Source: Microbacterium sp. TPD7012 | Lineage (GTDB): Bacteria; Actinomycetota; Actinomycetes; Actinomycetales; Microbacteriaceae | Assembly: GCF_003075395.1 (NCBI RefSeq) | Contig: NZ_QDFV01000003.1 | Location: 310,685-374,684, forward strand | Reading direction: 5' to 3' | Length of the DNA: 64,000 nt | Shown here: one piece after another, positions 17,952 to 27,983 of the stretch | Position numbering within the stretch: the first letter of the stretch is position 1 | How the letters are laid out: each line of letters opens with the position of its first letter | The notes under the pieces: model-generated | Databases searched by the model: none | Told to the model about the DNA's origin: nothing | The model's input: only the letters and a program-made list of their open reading frames with translations | Position numbers and translations under genes: made by a program

Positions 17952-19661
17952 ATGAACGATTCGACACACTCATCGGCGGAGCGGGCCGAGGTCCGCGACA
18001 TCCGCGAATCCGGCACGACGAGCGTCCTCGTCATCGGCGGCGGGATCAACGGCATCTCGACGTTCCGGGACCTGGCCCTGCAGGGTGTGGACGTGCTCCT
18101 CGTCGAACGCGGCGATTTCGCCTCCGGCGCATCGGCGGCATCGAGCCACATGATCCACGGCGGCATCCGGTATCTGGAGAACGGCGAGTTCCGTCTCGTC
18201 CGCGAATCCGTCCAGGAGCGCAACGGCCTCCTGAAGATCGCTCCGCACTACGTCAAGCCGCTCCAGACGACGATCCCGATCTACTCGACGTTCTCCGGCA
18301 TCCTCTCCGCTCCCCTGCGCTTCCTCACGCACAAGAGCGGCAAGCCCCAGGAACGCGGCGCGTTCCTCATCAAGGTGGGCCTGACGATCTACGACACGTT
18401 CTCGCGTGACGGCGGCATGGTGCCGCGCCACCGCTTCCTCGGCCGTAAGCGCGCACTGTCGGAGCTGCCTTCGCTCGACCCGAACATCAAGTACACCGCG
18501 ACGTACTACGACGCCTCGATGCACGACCCGGAGCGGCTCGCGCTCGACGTCCTGCAGGACGGCCTCGCCGCACACCCGGGAGCACACGCCCTCAACTACG
18601 TCGAGGCCGTGTCCCGCGACGGCGACAGGGTCGTGCTCCGCGATCGCGAGAGCGGCACCGAGTTCTCCGTGAAGGCCGACGTGGTCGTGAACGCCTCCGG
18701 TCCATGGACCGACCTGACCAACGACGCCCTCGGCGTCGACAGCCGCTTCATGGGCGGCACCAAGGGCTCGCACATCGTCCTCGATCACCCCGAGCTCCTC
18801 GAGGCGACACAGGGACGCGAGATCTTCTTCGAGCACTCCGACGGACGCATCGTCCTCATCTACCCGCTCAAGGGGCGGGTCCTGGTCGGCACCACCGACA
18901 TCGACGCGGACCCGCGCGAGGTCGCGGTGTGCACCGACGAGGAGGTCGACTACTTCTTCGAGCTGGTCCACCATGTGTTCCCGAGCATCCCCGTCTCGCG
19001 GGAGCAGATCGTCTACAAGTTCTCCGGCATCCGTCCGCTGCCCCGTCACGAGGACACCGCGCCCGGCTTCGTGTCGCGCGACTACCGCATCGAGGTCGAC
19101 GACAAGGGCTCCGTGCCGCTCGTCAGCCTCGTCGGCGGCAAGTGGACAACATTCCGCGCTCTGGGCGAATCGCTCTCCGACGTCGTGCTCGGCCTCATCG
19201 ACCGCACCCGCACCGTCTCGACCGCCGGGCGCGCCATCGGCGGCGGACGCGACTTCCCGCGCACCGAGAAGGCGAAGCGCATCTGGATCCAGGAGAACCT
19301 CCCGGGGGCGGGCGCCAGGGCCGAGCGGCTCCTCGCCCGGTACGGCACGCGCGCCGCTCAGGTCTGGGAGTACGTCGAGCAGGGATCGGATGCACCTCTC
19401 GCCGGCGGCGACCTCTCCACGCGCGAGCTGGAGTGGATGGTCGAGCACGAGATGGTCGCCCGCCTGGAGGACGTCATCCTCCGTCGCACGAGCATCGCCT
19501 TCATCGGGAACGCGGATGCCGACGTGCTCGACGAGATCGCCGACGCACTCGCCCCTCTCCTCGGGTGGGATCGCGCACGGCACGACGCCGAGCTCGAGCA
19601 GACCCGCGTGCTCCTGAACGAACGACATGGACTCCACATCTCGTCCCGCGCCCGCGGCTGA
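17952..19661 (+). CDS. glpD: glycerol-3-phosphate dehydrogenase/oxidase (FAD)
   Basis: Oxidises glycerol 3-phosphate to dihydroxyacetone phosphate at the membrane. The 569-residue protein has the FAD-binding motif VLVIGGGINGIS (26-37), LVERGDFASGASAASS, the GGIRYLE block and a C-terminal helical DAO_C domain. The ATG at 17952 follows a GGAAGAGAG purine run. It is the first gene of glpD-glpF-glpK, a complete glycerol uptake and oxidation pathway. Confidence 0.95.
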   Translation: MNDSTHSSAERAEVRDIRESGTTSVLVIGGGINGISTFRDLALQGVDVLLVERGDFASGASAASSHMIHGGIRYLENGEFRLVRESVQERNGLLKIAPHYVKPLQTTIPIYSTFSGILSAPLRFLTHKSGKPQERGAFLIKVGLTIYDTFSRDGGMVPRHRFLGRKRALSELPSLDPNIKYTATYYDASMHDPERLALDVLQDGLAAHPGAHALNYVEAVSRDGDRVVLRDRESGTEFSVKADVVVNASGPWTDLTNDALGVDSRFMGGTKGSHIVLDHPELLEATQGREIFFEHSDGRIVLIYPLKGRVLVGTTDIDADPREVAVCTDEEVDYFFELVHHVFPSIPVSREQIVYKFSGIRPLPRHEDTAPGFVSRDYRIEVDDKGSVPLVSLVGGKWTTFRALGESLSDVVLGLIDRTRTVSTAGRAIGGGRDFPRTEKAKRIWIQENLPGAGARAERLLARYGTRAAQVWEYVEQGSDAPLAGGDLSTRELEWMVEHEMVARLEDVILRRTSIAFIGNADADVLDEIADALAPLLGWDRARHDAELEQTRVLLNERHGLHISSRARG

Positions 19662-19753
19662 CGAGAGATCCGACCGTCGCCCTCCTTGCGGCGAAACTCC
19701 CTCACCGTGTCGGGGCAGAGGGGCCCTGACACTCAAGAAAGGTCAATGAAGAC

Positions 19754-20509
19754 ATGGCTGATGTGAATCTCGGTCTCTACTTCCTGTCGGAGCTCGTCGG
19801 CACAGCGATGCTGATCCTCCTGGGTTGTGGTGTCGTCGCCAACGTCGCTCTCGCGAAGAACAAGGGCTTCGCCGGCGGCTTCCTGATGGTCAACTGGGGA
19901 TGGGGCCTCGCCGTCTTCGCCGGTGTGCTCGTCTCCGCGTACTCCGGTGCGATCCTCAACCCCGCCGTCGGCATCGGCCTTCTGGTCGCCGGCAAGATCT
20001 CCTTCGTGATGTTCCTCGTCGCCACCGGTGCGGAACTCCTCGGAGCGATCATCGGTGCGATCCTCGTGTGGCTGGCATACAAGCAGCACTTCGACGAGGA
20101 GCCCGAGCCCGCCAACAAGCTCGGCGTCTTCTCGACCGGCCCCGCGATCCGCTCGTACGGGTGGAACCTCATCACGGAGATCATCGGCACGTTCGTCCTG
20201 GTGTTCGTCATCTTCGCGTTCGCGGACTACGGCGACATCGAGGTCGGCACGCCCGGCGGCCTCGGCCCGCTCACGGCGCTTCCGGTGGCCCTGCTCGTCG
20301 TCGCTATCGGCGCCTCGCTCGGTGGACCGACCGGCTACGCGATCAACCCGGCACGTGACCTCGGTCCGCGCATCGCCCACGCGATCCTCCCCATCAAGGG
20401 CAAGGGCGCCAGCGACTGGTCCTACTCGTGGGTCCCTGTCGTCGGTCCCCTCATCGGTGGCGTGATCGCCGCCCTCGCCGCACCCGCGCTGCTCGGCCTC
20501 GCCGGCTGA
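19754..20509 (+). CDS. glpF: glycerol uptake facilitator (aquaporin family)
   Basis: Membrane channel that lets glycerol diffuse into the cell. The 251-residue protein has six predicted membrane helices and both half-helix motifs, NPA in [11 protein letters not shown] and NPA followed by Arg in [11 protein letters not shown]. The NPARD form is typical of glycerol-conducting members. A GAAAGG site precedes the ATG. It lies 92 nt after glpD and 40 nt before glpK. Confidence 0.94.
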   Translation: MADVNLGLYFLSELVGTAMLILLGCGVVANVALAKNKGFAGGFLMVNWGWGLAVFAGVLVSAYSGAILNPAVGIGLLVAGKISFVMFLVATGAELLGAIIGAILVWLAYKQHFDEEPEPANKLGVFSTGPAIRSYGWNLITEIIGTFVLVFVIFAFADYGDIEVGTPGGLGPLTALPVALLVVAIGASLGGPTGYAINPARDLGPRIAHAILPIKGKGASDWSYSWVPVVGPLIGGVIAALAAPALLGLAG

Positions 20510-20549
20510 CGCTCGACGCATCCGCACAGCTATTCAAAGGAGAAGCACA

Positions 20550-22064
20550 GTGGCTGACTACATCATCGCCATCGACCAGGGAACGACCTCGAGCCGTGCC
20601 ATCATCTTCGACAAGAAGGGCAGCATCGTCGAGTCCGGCCAGAAGGAGCACGAGCAGATCCTGCCGAAGGCCGGCTGGGTCGAGCACGACGCCGCCGAGA
20701 TCTGGCGCAACGTCCAGGAGGTCATCGGGCTCGCACTGAGCCGCGCGGACCTCACGCGTCACGACATCGCCGCGATCGGCATCACCAACCAGCGCGAGAC
20801 CGCGGTGGTCTGGGACCGGAAGACCGGCAAGCCGATCTACAACGCGATCGTCTGGCAGGACACGCGCACGCAGGAGATCGTCGACCGCCTCGCGGCGGAC
20901 GGCGGCGGCGACCGCTTCAAGGACATCGTCGGCCTCCCGCTGGCGACGTACTTCTCCGGCACCAAGATCGCCTGGATCCTGGAGAACGTCGACGGCGCCC
21001 GCGAGAAGGCGGAGGCCGGAGACCTGGCCTTCGGCACCACCGACAGCTGGGTGCTGTGGAACCTCACCGGTGGCGTCGACGGCGGCGTGCACGCGACCGA
21101 CGTCACGAACGCGTCGCGCACGATGTTCATGGACCTCGAGACGCTGGAGTGGCGCGACGACATCCTGGAGGCGTTCGGTGTGCCGCGCTCGATGATGCCC
21201 GAGATCCGCTCCTCCTCCGAGGTCTACGGCGCGGCGGAGGACTCGTCCCTGCTGCGCGAGACGCCGATCGCCGGCATCCTCGGCGATCAGCAGGCGGCGA
21301 CGTTCGGACAGGCGGCCTTCAACACCGGTGAGAGCAAGAACACCTACGGAACGGGCTGCTTCCTCATCTTCAACACGGGCGAGGAGATCGTCCACTCGAA
21401 GAACGGGCTGCTCACCACCGTCGGGTACAAGCTCGGCGACGGTCCGACGCACTACGCGCTCGAGGGCTCGATCGCGGTCACCGGATCCCTGATCCAGTGG
21501 CTGCGCGACCAGCTCGGCATCATCTCCTCGGCCCCCGAGGTCGAGAAGCTGGCCGAGCAGGTCGAGGACAACGGCGGCGTCTACATCGTGCCCGCGTTCT
21601 CCGGTCTGTTCGCGCCCTACTGGCGCCCGGACGCTCGCGGCGCGATCGTCGGTCTCACCCGGTACGCGAACAAGAACCACATCGCTCGCGCGGCACTCGA
21701 GGCCGTGGCGTTCCAGACGCGCGACGTGCTCGATGCGGTCAACGCCGACGCCGGTGTGGACCTCACCGAGCTCAAGGTCGACGGCGGGATGGTCGCGAAC
21801 GACGCGCTCATGCAGTTCCAGGCCGATGTCCTCGGTGTTCCGGTCGTCCGACCGGTCGTCGCCGAGACCACGGCGCTGGGCGCGGCCTACGCTGCGGGCC
21901 TCGCGGTGGGCTTCTGGAACGGTCTGGACGACCTCTCCGCCAACTGGCAGGAGGACAAGCGCTGGGAGCCGACGATGGAAGACGGCGAACGCGACCGCCA
22001 GCTGCGCCTGTGGCGCAAGGCCGTCACGAAGTCGATGGACTGGGTCGACGAGGACGTGAAGTAG
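20550..22064 (+). CDS. glpK: glycerol kinase
   Basis: Phosphorylates incoming glycerol to glycerol 3-phosphate, trapping it for GlpD. The 504-residue FGGY-family protein starts with the phosphate loop [16 protein letters not shown] and has [43 protein letters not shown] and the C-terminal [17 protein letters not shown]. An AAAGGAGAA ribosome-binding site precedes the GTG start. It ends the glp operon just before a strong hairpin. Confidence 0.97.
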   Translation: MADYIIAIDQGTTSSRAIIFDKKGSIVESGQKEHEQILPKAGWVEHDAAEIWRNVQEVIGLALSRADLTRHDIAAIGITNQRETAVVWDRKTGKPIYNAIVWQDTRTQEIVDRLAADGGGDRFKDIVGLPLATYFSGTKIAWILENVDGAREKAEAGDLAFGTTDSWVLWNLTGGVDGGVHATDVTNASRTMFMDLETLEWRDDILEAFGVPRSMMPEIRSSSEVYGAAEDSSLLRETPIAGILGDQQAATFGQAAFNTGESKNTYGTGCFLIFNTGEEIVHSKNGLLTTVGYKLGDGPTHYALEGSIAVTGSLIQWLRDQLGIISSAPEVEKLAEQVEDNGGVYIVPAFSGLFAPYWRPDARGAIVGLTRYANKNHIARAALEAVAFQTRDVLDAVNADAGVDLTELKVDGGMVANDALMQFQADVLGVPVVRPVVAETTALGAAYAAGLAVGFWNGLDDLSANWQEDKRWEPTMEDGERDRQLRLWRKAVTKSMDWVDEDVK

Positions 22065-22070
22065 TCCGCA

Positions 22071-22997
22071 TCATCCGGAAGCGGGTTCGGAGGTCTCCTC
22101 CGGACCCGCTTCCTGCTGTGCGGACCCGACGGCGGCGAGGACGTCGAGGAAGGCGCGGGCGGCGCTGCGCGGTCCCGTCCTGTCCCAGGCGACGTATTCG
22201 TCCCGGACGGGACCGTGCCGCAGGTCCACGGTGACCACGTCGGCGTTCGATCGGGCGACCACCCCGGGCGCCAGCAGCGTGACCGCGAGCCCTGCCGCGA
22301 CCAATCCGAGGATGAGCTCGGCCGAGTCCGCCTCGAACGCCACATCGCGCGCCACATGCGCCCCGTCGAAGGCCGCGTCGCTCTGCGCGCGCCCGGAGGT
22401 GCCGGCCGGGAAGTCGGCGAACGTCATGTCCGCGAGGTCGCTGATCCGGACGGATGCCGATTCCGCCAGAGCATGCCCGGAGGGGACGACGGCCACGAGA
22501 CCCTCGGAGGCGAGGAGCCTCGAGGCCACGCCGCTCGGCTGAACCTCTTCCCGGAGCCCCAGGAGCCCGACGTCGAGCTCACCGGCACGGATCGCCGCCA
22601 TGAGCGCATCGCTGTTCCCCACCCGGAGTTCCACCCTCGCCGACGGGTGCGCCGCGCGATACGCGACGAGGAGGGGGGGAACATCCACGGCCGTCACGGT
22701 CGGGATGACGCCGAGCCGAAGCGTGCCGACGATCTCGCCGGCGGAGGCGGCGGCATCCTCCTTGGCCTGCTCCGTCGCGAGGAGAGCCGCCCTGGCGTGC
22801 GGGACGAACGCCTCACCCGCCTCGGTCAGGCGGACGCTGCGGCTCGAACGCACGAACAGACGCTGACCGAGCTCGCGCTCGAGCGCGGCGATCTGATGGC
22901 TGAGCGCCGACTGCGTGACGAAGCACCGTTCCGCCGCTCGGGTGAAATTCGATGTCGAGGCCACCTCGACGACGTAGCGCAGCTGCTGCAGGTCCAT
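22071..22997 (-). CDS. LysR-family transcriptional regulator
   Basis: A 308-residue regulator with the LysR winged helix at residues 1-60 (LQQLRYVVEVASTSNFTRAA, TQSALSHQIAALERELG) and a periplasmic-binding-protein-like effector domain (about 90-295). It is divergent from an EamA-family exporter, the classic LysR arrangement, so it probably controls that gene. The effector is unknown. Its 3' end contains the hairpin that probably terminates glpK transcription. Confidence 0.9.
   Translation of the reverse strand: MDLQQLRYVVEVASTSNFTRAAERCFVTQSALSHQIAALERELGQRLFVRSSRSVRLTEAGEAFVPHARAALLATEQAKEDAAASAGEIVGTLRLGVIPTVTAVDVPPLLVAYRAAHPSARVELRVGNSDALMAAIRAGELDVGLLGLREEVQPSGVASRLLASEGLVAVVPSGHALAESASVRISDLADMTFADFPAGTSGRAQSDAAFDGAHVARDVAFEADSAELILGLVAAGLAVTLLAPGVVARSNADVVTVDLRHGPVRDEYVAWDRTGPRSAARAFLDVLAAVGSAQQEAGPEETSEPASG
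22078..22112 (+). terminator. glpK terminator embedded in the 3' end of the LysR gene
   Basis: A 16-bp stem (GAAGCGGGTTCGGAGG with CCTCCGGACCCGCTTC, one G-T wobble, 3-nt loop) begins 14 nt after the glpK stop and lies inside the last codons of the convergent LysR gene. No long U run follows, so efficiency is uncertain. Confidence 0.65.
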
Positions 22998-23014
22998 TCA
23001 GCCATGATCTCGCT

Positions 23015-23039
23015 TCATGCTTTTCGTGACAACTATGCG
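23015..23039. promoter_or_regulatory. possible LysR box and -10 element upstream of the EamA gene
   Basis: The imperfect dyad TCATG-N5-CGTGA sits in the 78-bp divergent gap, followed by TATGCG at 23034-23039 as a candidate -10 for the exporter gene. LysR sites are usually dyads of this kind. The repeat is imperfect, so this is tentative. Confidence 0.3.
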
Positions 23040-23075
23040 TTGGACTCATCCGAGCCGAGCGAGGAGGCTGAGACC

Positions 23076-23990
23076 ATGAACCGACTGACCATCCTCCTGC
23101 TGACGGCGCTCGCCCCGATCGCCTGGGGCACGACCTATCTCGTCACCACCGAGCTCCTGCCCGCCGGACACCCGCTGTTCGCCGGTCTCCTCCGCTCCCT
23201 CCCCGCCGGGCTGCTCGCCGTGCTGATCAGTCGGCGGCTCCCCCATGGCGCGTGGTGGTGGAAGTCCCTCGCACTCGGAGCGCTTAACATCGGCGCGTTC
23301 TTCCCGCTGCTGTTCCTCGCGGCGGAGCGGCTCCCCGGAGGCGTCGCCGCAGCCGTGGCCGGCGCCCAGCCGCTCATCGTCCTCGCGCTCGGCGCCCTCG
23401 TCCTGCAGGAGCGCGTCCGTCCGACCACGGCGGCAGCAGCGGTCGCGGGAGCCGGAGGCGTGGCGCTCGTCGTCCTCGGGCCTGCAGCAGAACTCGACTT
23501 CTGGGGCATCCTCGCAGCCCTGGGCGGCGTCTCGGCCACCGGAGTCGGCATGATCCTGACAAAGCGGTGGGGCCGCCCGAGCGGTGTCGGTCCCGTCGCC
23601 TACGCAGGGTGGCAGCTCACAGCCGGAGGGCTTCTGCTCCTGCCCGTCACGCTGATCGTCGAGGGCGTCCCTGCGGTGATCGACGGGGGCGCGGTCCTCG
23701 GGTACCTGTGGCTCGGCACCGCCGGCGGGATCGTCGCGTACACGCTGTGGTTCCGCGGCATCCAGCAGCTGCCCGTGATCGCTCCCGGCCTGCTCGCGCT
23801 GCTCTCCCCCATCGTCGCGACGGTCCTGGGAACGCTCGTCGCCGGAGAGGCCTTCACGCCCATCCAGGCTCTCGGGTTCACCATCACCCTCGGCGCGCTG
23901 GTACTCGGCCAGGTCTTCGCCCGTCAGGCGAGGATCGTCGCACCGCCCGCCGAGCCGGCGGCGGTGCCGGCACTGGTCGCTCCGCGCTGA
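23076..23990 (+). CDS. EamA/DMT-family membrane transporter
   Basis: A 304-residue protein with ten predicted membrane helices arranged as two EamA repeats (about residues 5-135 and 150-285), typical of drug/metabolite exporters. The first repeat starts LAPIAWGTTYLVTTELLP and ends with the family-like ALGALVLQERV; the second ends TLVAGEAFTP. A GAGGAGG ribosome-binding site fixes the ATG at 23076. The substrate is unknown. It is probably controlled by the divergent LysR gene. Confidence 0.88.
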   Translation: MNRLTILLLTALAPIAWGTTYLVTTELLPAGHPLFAGLLRSLPAGLLAVLISRRLPHGAWWWKSLALGALNIGAFFPLLFLAAERLPGGVAAAVAGAQPLIVLALGALVLQERVRPTTAAAAVAGAGGVALVVLGPAAELDFWGILAALGGVSATGVGMILTKRWGRPSGVGPVAYAGWQLTAGGLLLLPVTLIVEGVPAVIDGGAVLGYLWLGTAGGIVAYTLWFRGIQQLPVIAPGLLALLSPIVATVLGTLVAGEAFTPIQALGFTITLGALVLGQVFARQARIVAPPAEPAAVPALVAPR

Positions 23991-23997
23991 GAGGGGC

Positions 23998-25560
23998 TCA
24001 GCCCTTGCCGAAGAGCTTCTGGATCTCGGCGAGGTCGGCCTCGCTGGGAGCGGCCTGAGCTGCTCCCCCACCGAGGCCGAAACCCGACCCGGTCGGCGCC
24101 GACGTCGCGGCGATACCCGCATTCTCGGCCGCGCGCTTGGCCGGGTTCCCGGACCGCGAGCCCCCGGACGACTTGCCCTTCTTCCCGCGCTTCGACGAAG
24201 CTCCGGGGCGACCCATGCCGGGCACCGCGCCCATGCCGGGGATGTTCGGGGTGCCGCCGCGAGCCACGGTCTTCATCATCTTCGCGGCCTGCTCGAAACG
24301 CTGCACGAGCTGGTTGACGTCGGTGACGGTCATGCCGGAGCCTCGCGCGATGCGCAGACGGCGCGAACCGTTGAGCACCTTCGGGTTGCGCCGCTCGCCC
24401 GGGGTCATCGAGCGGATGATCGCCTCGGTGCGGTCGATCTCGCGCTCGTCGAAGTCCTCGAGCTGCTGCTTCATCTGGCCCATGCCCGGGAGCATCCCGA
24501 GCATCTTCTTCATCGAGCCCATCTTCTTCATCTGCTGAAGCTGGTCGAGGAAGTCCTCGAGCGTGAAGGCCTCGTTCGCGATCTTCTCGGCCATCTTCGT
24601 GGCCTCTTCCTCATCGAAGGCCTGCTGGGCCTGCTCGATGAGGGTGAGGATGTCGCCGAGGTCGAGGATACGGCTCGCCATGCGGTCGGGGTGGAACGGC
24701 TCGAGGTCTTCGAGACGCTCGCCCGTCGAGGCGAAGATGATCGGGCGGCCGGTGACCGAGGCCACGGAAAGCGCAGCACCACCGCGGGCGTCGCCGTCGA
24801 GCTTGGACAGCACGACGCCGGTGAAGTCGACGCCTTCCTGGAAGGCCTTCGCGGTGTTGACCGCGTCCTGTCCGATCATCGCGTCGATGACGAAGAGGAC
24901 CTCGTCGGGGTTGACCGCCTTGCGGATGTCGGCGGCCTGCTTCATGAGCTCGGCGTCGACGCCGAGGCGGCCGGCGGTGTCGATGATCACGACATCGTGC
25001 TGCTGACGACGCGCGTGCTCCACGCCGTCCCGAGACACCCGCACCGGGTCTCCGACGCCGTTGCCCGGCTCCGGGGCGTACACCGCGGCTCCGGCCTGCT
25101 GCGCGACGACCTGGAGCTGATTGACGGCGTTGGGGCGCTGCAGGTCGGCGGCGACGAGCAGCGGGGTGTGCCCTTCCCCTTCGAGCTGCTTGGCGAGCTT
25201 GCCCGCGAACGTCGTCTTGCCCGAACCCTGGAGGCCGGCGAGCATGATGACGGTCGGCGCGGTCTTCGCGAACTGCAGACGCCGCTGCTCGCCGCCGAGG
25301 ATCTGCACGAGCTCCTCGTTGACGATCTGCACGACCTGCTGCGCCGGGTTGAGCGCCTTGTTCACTTCGTCGCCGAGGGCGCGCTCACGCACCTTCGCGG
25401 TGAAGTCCTTCACCACGACGAGCGCGACGTCGGCGTCGAGCAGCGCGCGACGGATCTCGCGCACGGTGCCGTCGACGTCGGCCGCGGTGAGCTTCCCCTT
25501 CGTGCGCAGGTTGCGGAAGGTCTCGGTGAGCCGATCGGAGAGCGTGCCAAAGGTAGCCAT
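23998..25560 (-). CDS. ffh: signal recognition particle protein Ffh
   Basis: GTPase that binds signal sequences and 4.5S RNA for co-translational targeting. The 520-residue protein has the N domain, the G domain with P-loop GLQGSGKTT (109-117), the DTAGRLGVD and TKLDGDARGG-type blocks, and the Met-rich M domain (MKKMGSMKKMLGMLPGMGQM). A Gly/Lys/Pro-rich tail follows. The partner ftsY lies about 3 kb away. In many actinobacteria ffh sits directly upstream of rpsP; here it is separated. Confidence 0.97.
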   Translation of the reverse strand: MATFGTLSDRLTETFRNLRTKGKLTAADVDGTVREIRRALLDADVALVVVKDFTAKVRERALGDEVNKALNPAQQVVQIVNEELVQILGGEQRRLQFAKTAPTVIMLAGLQGSGKTTFAGKLAKQLEGEGHTPLLVAADLQRPNAVNQLQVVAQQAGAAVYAPEPGNGVGDPVRVSRDGVEHARRQQHDVVIIDTAGRLGVDAELMKQAADIRKAVNPDEVLFVIDAMIGQDAVNTAKAFQEGVDFTGVVLSKLDGDARGGAALSVASVTGRPIIFASTGERLEDLEPFHPDRMASRILDLGDILTLIEQAQQAFDEEEATKMAEKIANEAFTLEDFLDQLQQMKKMGSMKKMLGMLPGMGQMKQQLEDFDEREIDRTEAIIRSMTPGERRNPKVLNGSRRLRIARGSGMTVTDVNQLVQRFEQAAKMMKTVARGGTPNIPGMGAVPGMGRPGASSKRGKKGKSSGGSRSGNPAKRAAENAGIAATSAPTGSGFGLGGGAAQAAPSEADLAEIQKLFGKG

Positions 25561-25631
25561 GGTGCTGTCGATTCTACGCGAGCGGAGCGGCGGCGCTCAG
25601 CGCGGGGCGGAGCCCGCCGTGCCCGAGGGGA

Positions 25632-26219
25632 TCAGACCGCCCACGGAAGATCATGGATCGTCCCGAGCGCGTCCAGCAGGACGGCCTCCGGCGTTCCCAG
25701 ACCCGCTCCGTGCTCGGCCCACACGCGCAGCGATGACAGCACCGCGGCCGCGTGCGCCGCGCCGAGGATGTCCGCACAGACGACGTCGACGCCCGACGCG
25801 CTCGCGGCACCGGACACGGCGGCGGCGAGCCGGGCGAGACGAAGACCCGTGTCGCGCACGAGCTCGTCCTGCAACCCCATCGCGGCGGCGTTGCGGAGCG
25901 CCAGCGCCAGCGGGTCGGGTTCGAAATCGCGCACGACCAGCAGCAGGATGCCGCGCACGGCGTCTCCGGCCGCCGTTCTGCCCAGCGCCTCGAGGGAGGA
26001 GATCGCCTGGCCGATCCGCTCGTCCACACCGGACCACAGCACGTCGCTCTTGGATGTGAAGTAGTTGAAGAAGCTCGAGCGGCTCACCCCGGCGCGCTGG
26101 GTGATGTCCGCCACGGACGTCGCGTCGTAGCCGCGCTCCAGGAAGAGCTCGCACGCCGCTTCGGCGAGCGTCTCCCGCGACGACGCCTTGGGGCGACCTG
26201 CGCGACCGGTGGAGTTCAT
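25632..26219 (-). CDS. TetR-family transcriptional regulator
   Basis: A 195-residue regulator with a TetR helix-turn-helix at about residues 15-60 ([34 protein letters not shown]) and a variable ligand domain. The target is not clear. It is divergent from lipB, with 94 bp between, and an imperfect dyad lies in that gap. The ATG is exactly 6 nt after TAGCGT, indicating leaderless transcription. Confidence 0.88.
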   Translation of the reverse strand: MNSTGRAGRPKASSRETLAEAACELFLERGYDATSVADITQRAGVSRSSFFNYFTSKSDVLWSGVDERIGQAISSLEALGRTAAGDAVRGILLLVVRDFEPDPLALALRNAAAMGLQDELVRDTGLRLARLAAAVSGAASASGVDVVCADILGAAHAAAVLSSLRVWAEHGAGLGTPEAVLLDALGTIHDLPWAV

Positions 26220-26225
26220 ACCTTC

Positions 26226-26231
26226 ACGCTA
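26226..26231 (-). promoter_or_regulatory. -10 box TAGCGT, leaderless start of the TetR gene
   Basis: TAGCGT ends 6 nt before the ATG at 26219. Confidence 0.5.
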
Positions 26232-26274
26232 CCGCCCGGTGCGGCGCGCTGAGCCCGGCCCAGGCGATCAGGAG

Positions 26275-26295
26275 TATTGTTAGACGCGATCCAAC
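26275..26295 (+). promoter_or_regulatory. lipB -10 element and overlapping imperfect dyad
   Basis: TATTGT (26275-26280) fits a -10 box for lipB. The dyad GTTAGA-N5-TCCAAC (26279-26295, one mismatch) overlaps it and could be an operator for the divergent TetR protein. Both readings are inferred. Confidence 0.35.
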
Positions 26296-26313
26296 TACCC
26301 CACGAAGGTGGCA

Positions 26314-26970
26314 ATGATGCTCGACATCCTCACCCCCGGGTTCACACCGAACCCTGTTCCGTACACCGACGGGTGGGAGCTGCAGCGTCGCGTCCACGCC
26401 GACGTCGTCGACGGCACCCGTCACGACACGCTCATCCTGCTCGAACACGAGGCCGTGTACACGGCCGGCAAGCGCACCGAGCCCCACGAGCGGCCGCAGG
26501 ACGGCACGCCGGTGGTCGACGTCGATCGGGGAGGCAAGATCACCTGGCACGGGCCGGGTCAGCTCGTCGGCTACCCCATCGTCCGGCTGCCCGAGCCGAT
26601 GGACGTCGTCGCGCACGTGCGCCGCCTGGAGCGGCTGCTGATCGACGTCCTGCGTCCGTTCGGCGTCGACGGCTACCAGGTGGACGGTCGGAGCGGCGTC
26701 TGGGTGCGCCGCCCGCTCTCCGAGGACAAGGTCGCGGCCATCGGCGTGCGCGTGCAGCAGGGCGTGACGATGCACGGCTTCGCGATCAACTGCGACAACT
26801 CGCTGGCCGGATTCCGCGGGATCATCCCCTGCGGGATCACGGATGCCGGTGTCACCACGGTGAGCGAGGTCGTCGGGAAGACCGTGGCGCCCGCCGACAT
26901 CGTCGAGTCCGTCATCACCGCCTTCACCGCCGACTACGCCGGAACCGACCTCGCAGGAGCACGCGCATGA
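26314..26970 (+). CDS. lipB: lipoyl(octanoyl) transferase
   Basis: Transfers octanoate from acyl carrier protein to lipoyl domains, the first step of lipoic acid synthesis. The 218-residue protein has [18 protein letters not shown] (72-89), catalytic Lys139 ([10 protein letters not shown]) and Cys173 ([13 protein letters not shown]). The start could be ATG 26314 or 26317; a GAAGGTGG site lies just upstream. Its stop overlaps the lipA start (ATGA). Confidence 0.95.
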   Translation: MMLDILTPGFTPNPVPYTDGWELQRRVHADVVDGTRHDTLILLEHEAVYTAGKRTEPHERPQDGTPVVDVDRGGKITWHGPGQLVGYPIVRLPEPMDVVAHVRRLERLLIDVLRPFGVDGYQVDGRSGVWVRRPLSEDKVAAIGVRVQQGVTMHGFAINCDNSLAGFRGIIPCGITDAGVTTVSEVVGKTVAPADIVESVITAFTADYAGTDLAGARA

Positions 26971-27956
26971 CCGCCGCACCCGAAGGGCGCAAGCTCCTCC
27001 GCCTCGAGATCCGCAACGCCGAGACCCCCATCGAGCGCAAGCCCGAGTGGATCAAGACCAAGGCGAAGATGGGCCCCGAGTACACCGCGCTGCACTCGCT
27101 CGTGAAGAGCGAGGACCTCCACACGGTGTGCCAGGAAGCCGGATGCCCGAACATCTTCGAGTGCTGGGAGGACCGCGAGGCGACGTTCCTCATCGGTGGA
27201 TCCCAGTGCACGCGACGCTGCGACTTCTGCCAGATCGACACCGGCAAGCCGGACGCCTACGACACGGACGAACCGCGACGCGTCGCCGAGAGCGTCCAGC
27301 GGATGAACCTCCGCTACGCGACCGTGACGAGCGTCGCGCGAGACGATCTGCCCGACACGGGCGCCTGGCTCAACGCCGAGACCGTCCGGAAGATCCATGA
27401 GCTCAACCCGAACACCGGCGTCGAGCTGCTCGCGAACGAGCACAACGCCGATCCCGCGTTCCTCGGTCAGATCTTCGACGCGCGCCCCGAGGTCTTCGCA
27501 CACAACGTCGAGACGGTGCCCCGCATCTTCAAGCGCATCCGTCCGGCGTTCAAGTACGAGCGGTCCCTCGACGTGCTCACGCAGGGCCGCAACGCCGGAC
27601 TCATCACCAAGTCGAACCTGATCCTCGGCATGGGCGAAGAGCCGGAGGAGGTCGTCCAGGCTCTGCAGGATCTGCACGACGCCGGCTGCGACATCATCAC
27701 GATCACGCAGTATCTGCGTCCCACACCGCGCCACCTTCCGGTGGCCCGCTGGGTCAAGCCGGCCGAGTTCGTCGAGTTCAAGGAGGAGGCGGAGCGCATC
27801 GGCTTCCTCGGCGTGCTCGCCGGTCCTCTCGTGCGCTCGTCCTACCGCGCGGGTCGGCTGTGGGCGCAGTCGATGGCATCGAAGGGGCGCGAGATCCCCG
27901 CGCACCTCGCCCACATCGCCGAGAGCGCGGATCTGGGCTTCGCTCAGGCCGTGTAG
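26967..27956 (+). CDS. lipA: lipoyl synthase
   Basis: Radical-SAM enzyme that inserts two sulfurs into octanoyl groups to complete lipoate. The 329-residue protein carries the auxiliary cluster Cys55, Cys60 and Cys66 ([12 protein letters not shown]) and the SAM cluster Cys81, Cys85 and Cys88 (CTRRCDFC). The RSSY motif (LVRSSYRAG) that ligates the auxiliary cluster is near the C-terminus. It is translationally coupled to lipB. Confidence 0.97.
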   Translation: MTAAPEGRKLLRLEIRNAETPIERKPEWIKTKAKMGPEYTALHSLVKSEDLHTVCQEAGCPNIFECWEDREATFLIGGSQCTRRCDFCQIDTGKPDAYDTDEPRRVAESVQRMNLRYATVTSVARDDLPDTGAWLNAETVRKIHELNPNTGVELLANEHNADPAFLGQIFDARPEVFAHNVETVPRIFKRIRPAFKYERSLDVLTQGRNAGLITKSNLILGMGEEPEEVVQALQDLHDAGCDIITITQYLRPTPRHLPVARWVKPAEFVEFKEEAERIGFLGVLAGPLVRSSYRAGRLWAQSMASKGREIPAHLAHIAESADLGFAQAV

Positions 27957-27983
27957 TCGAGCGTCGCGCGACAGGGAGTGCGC

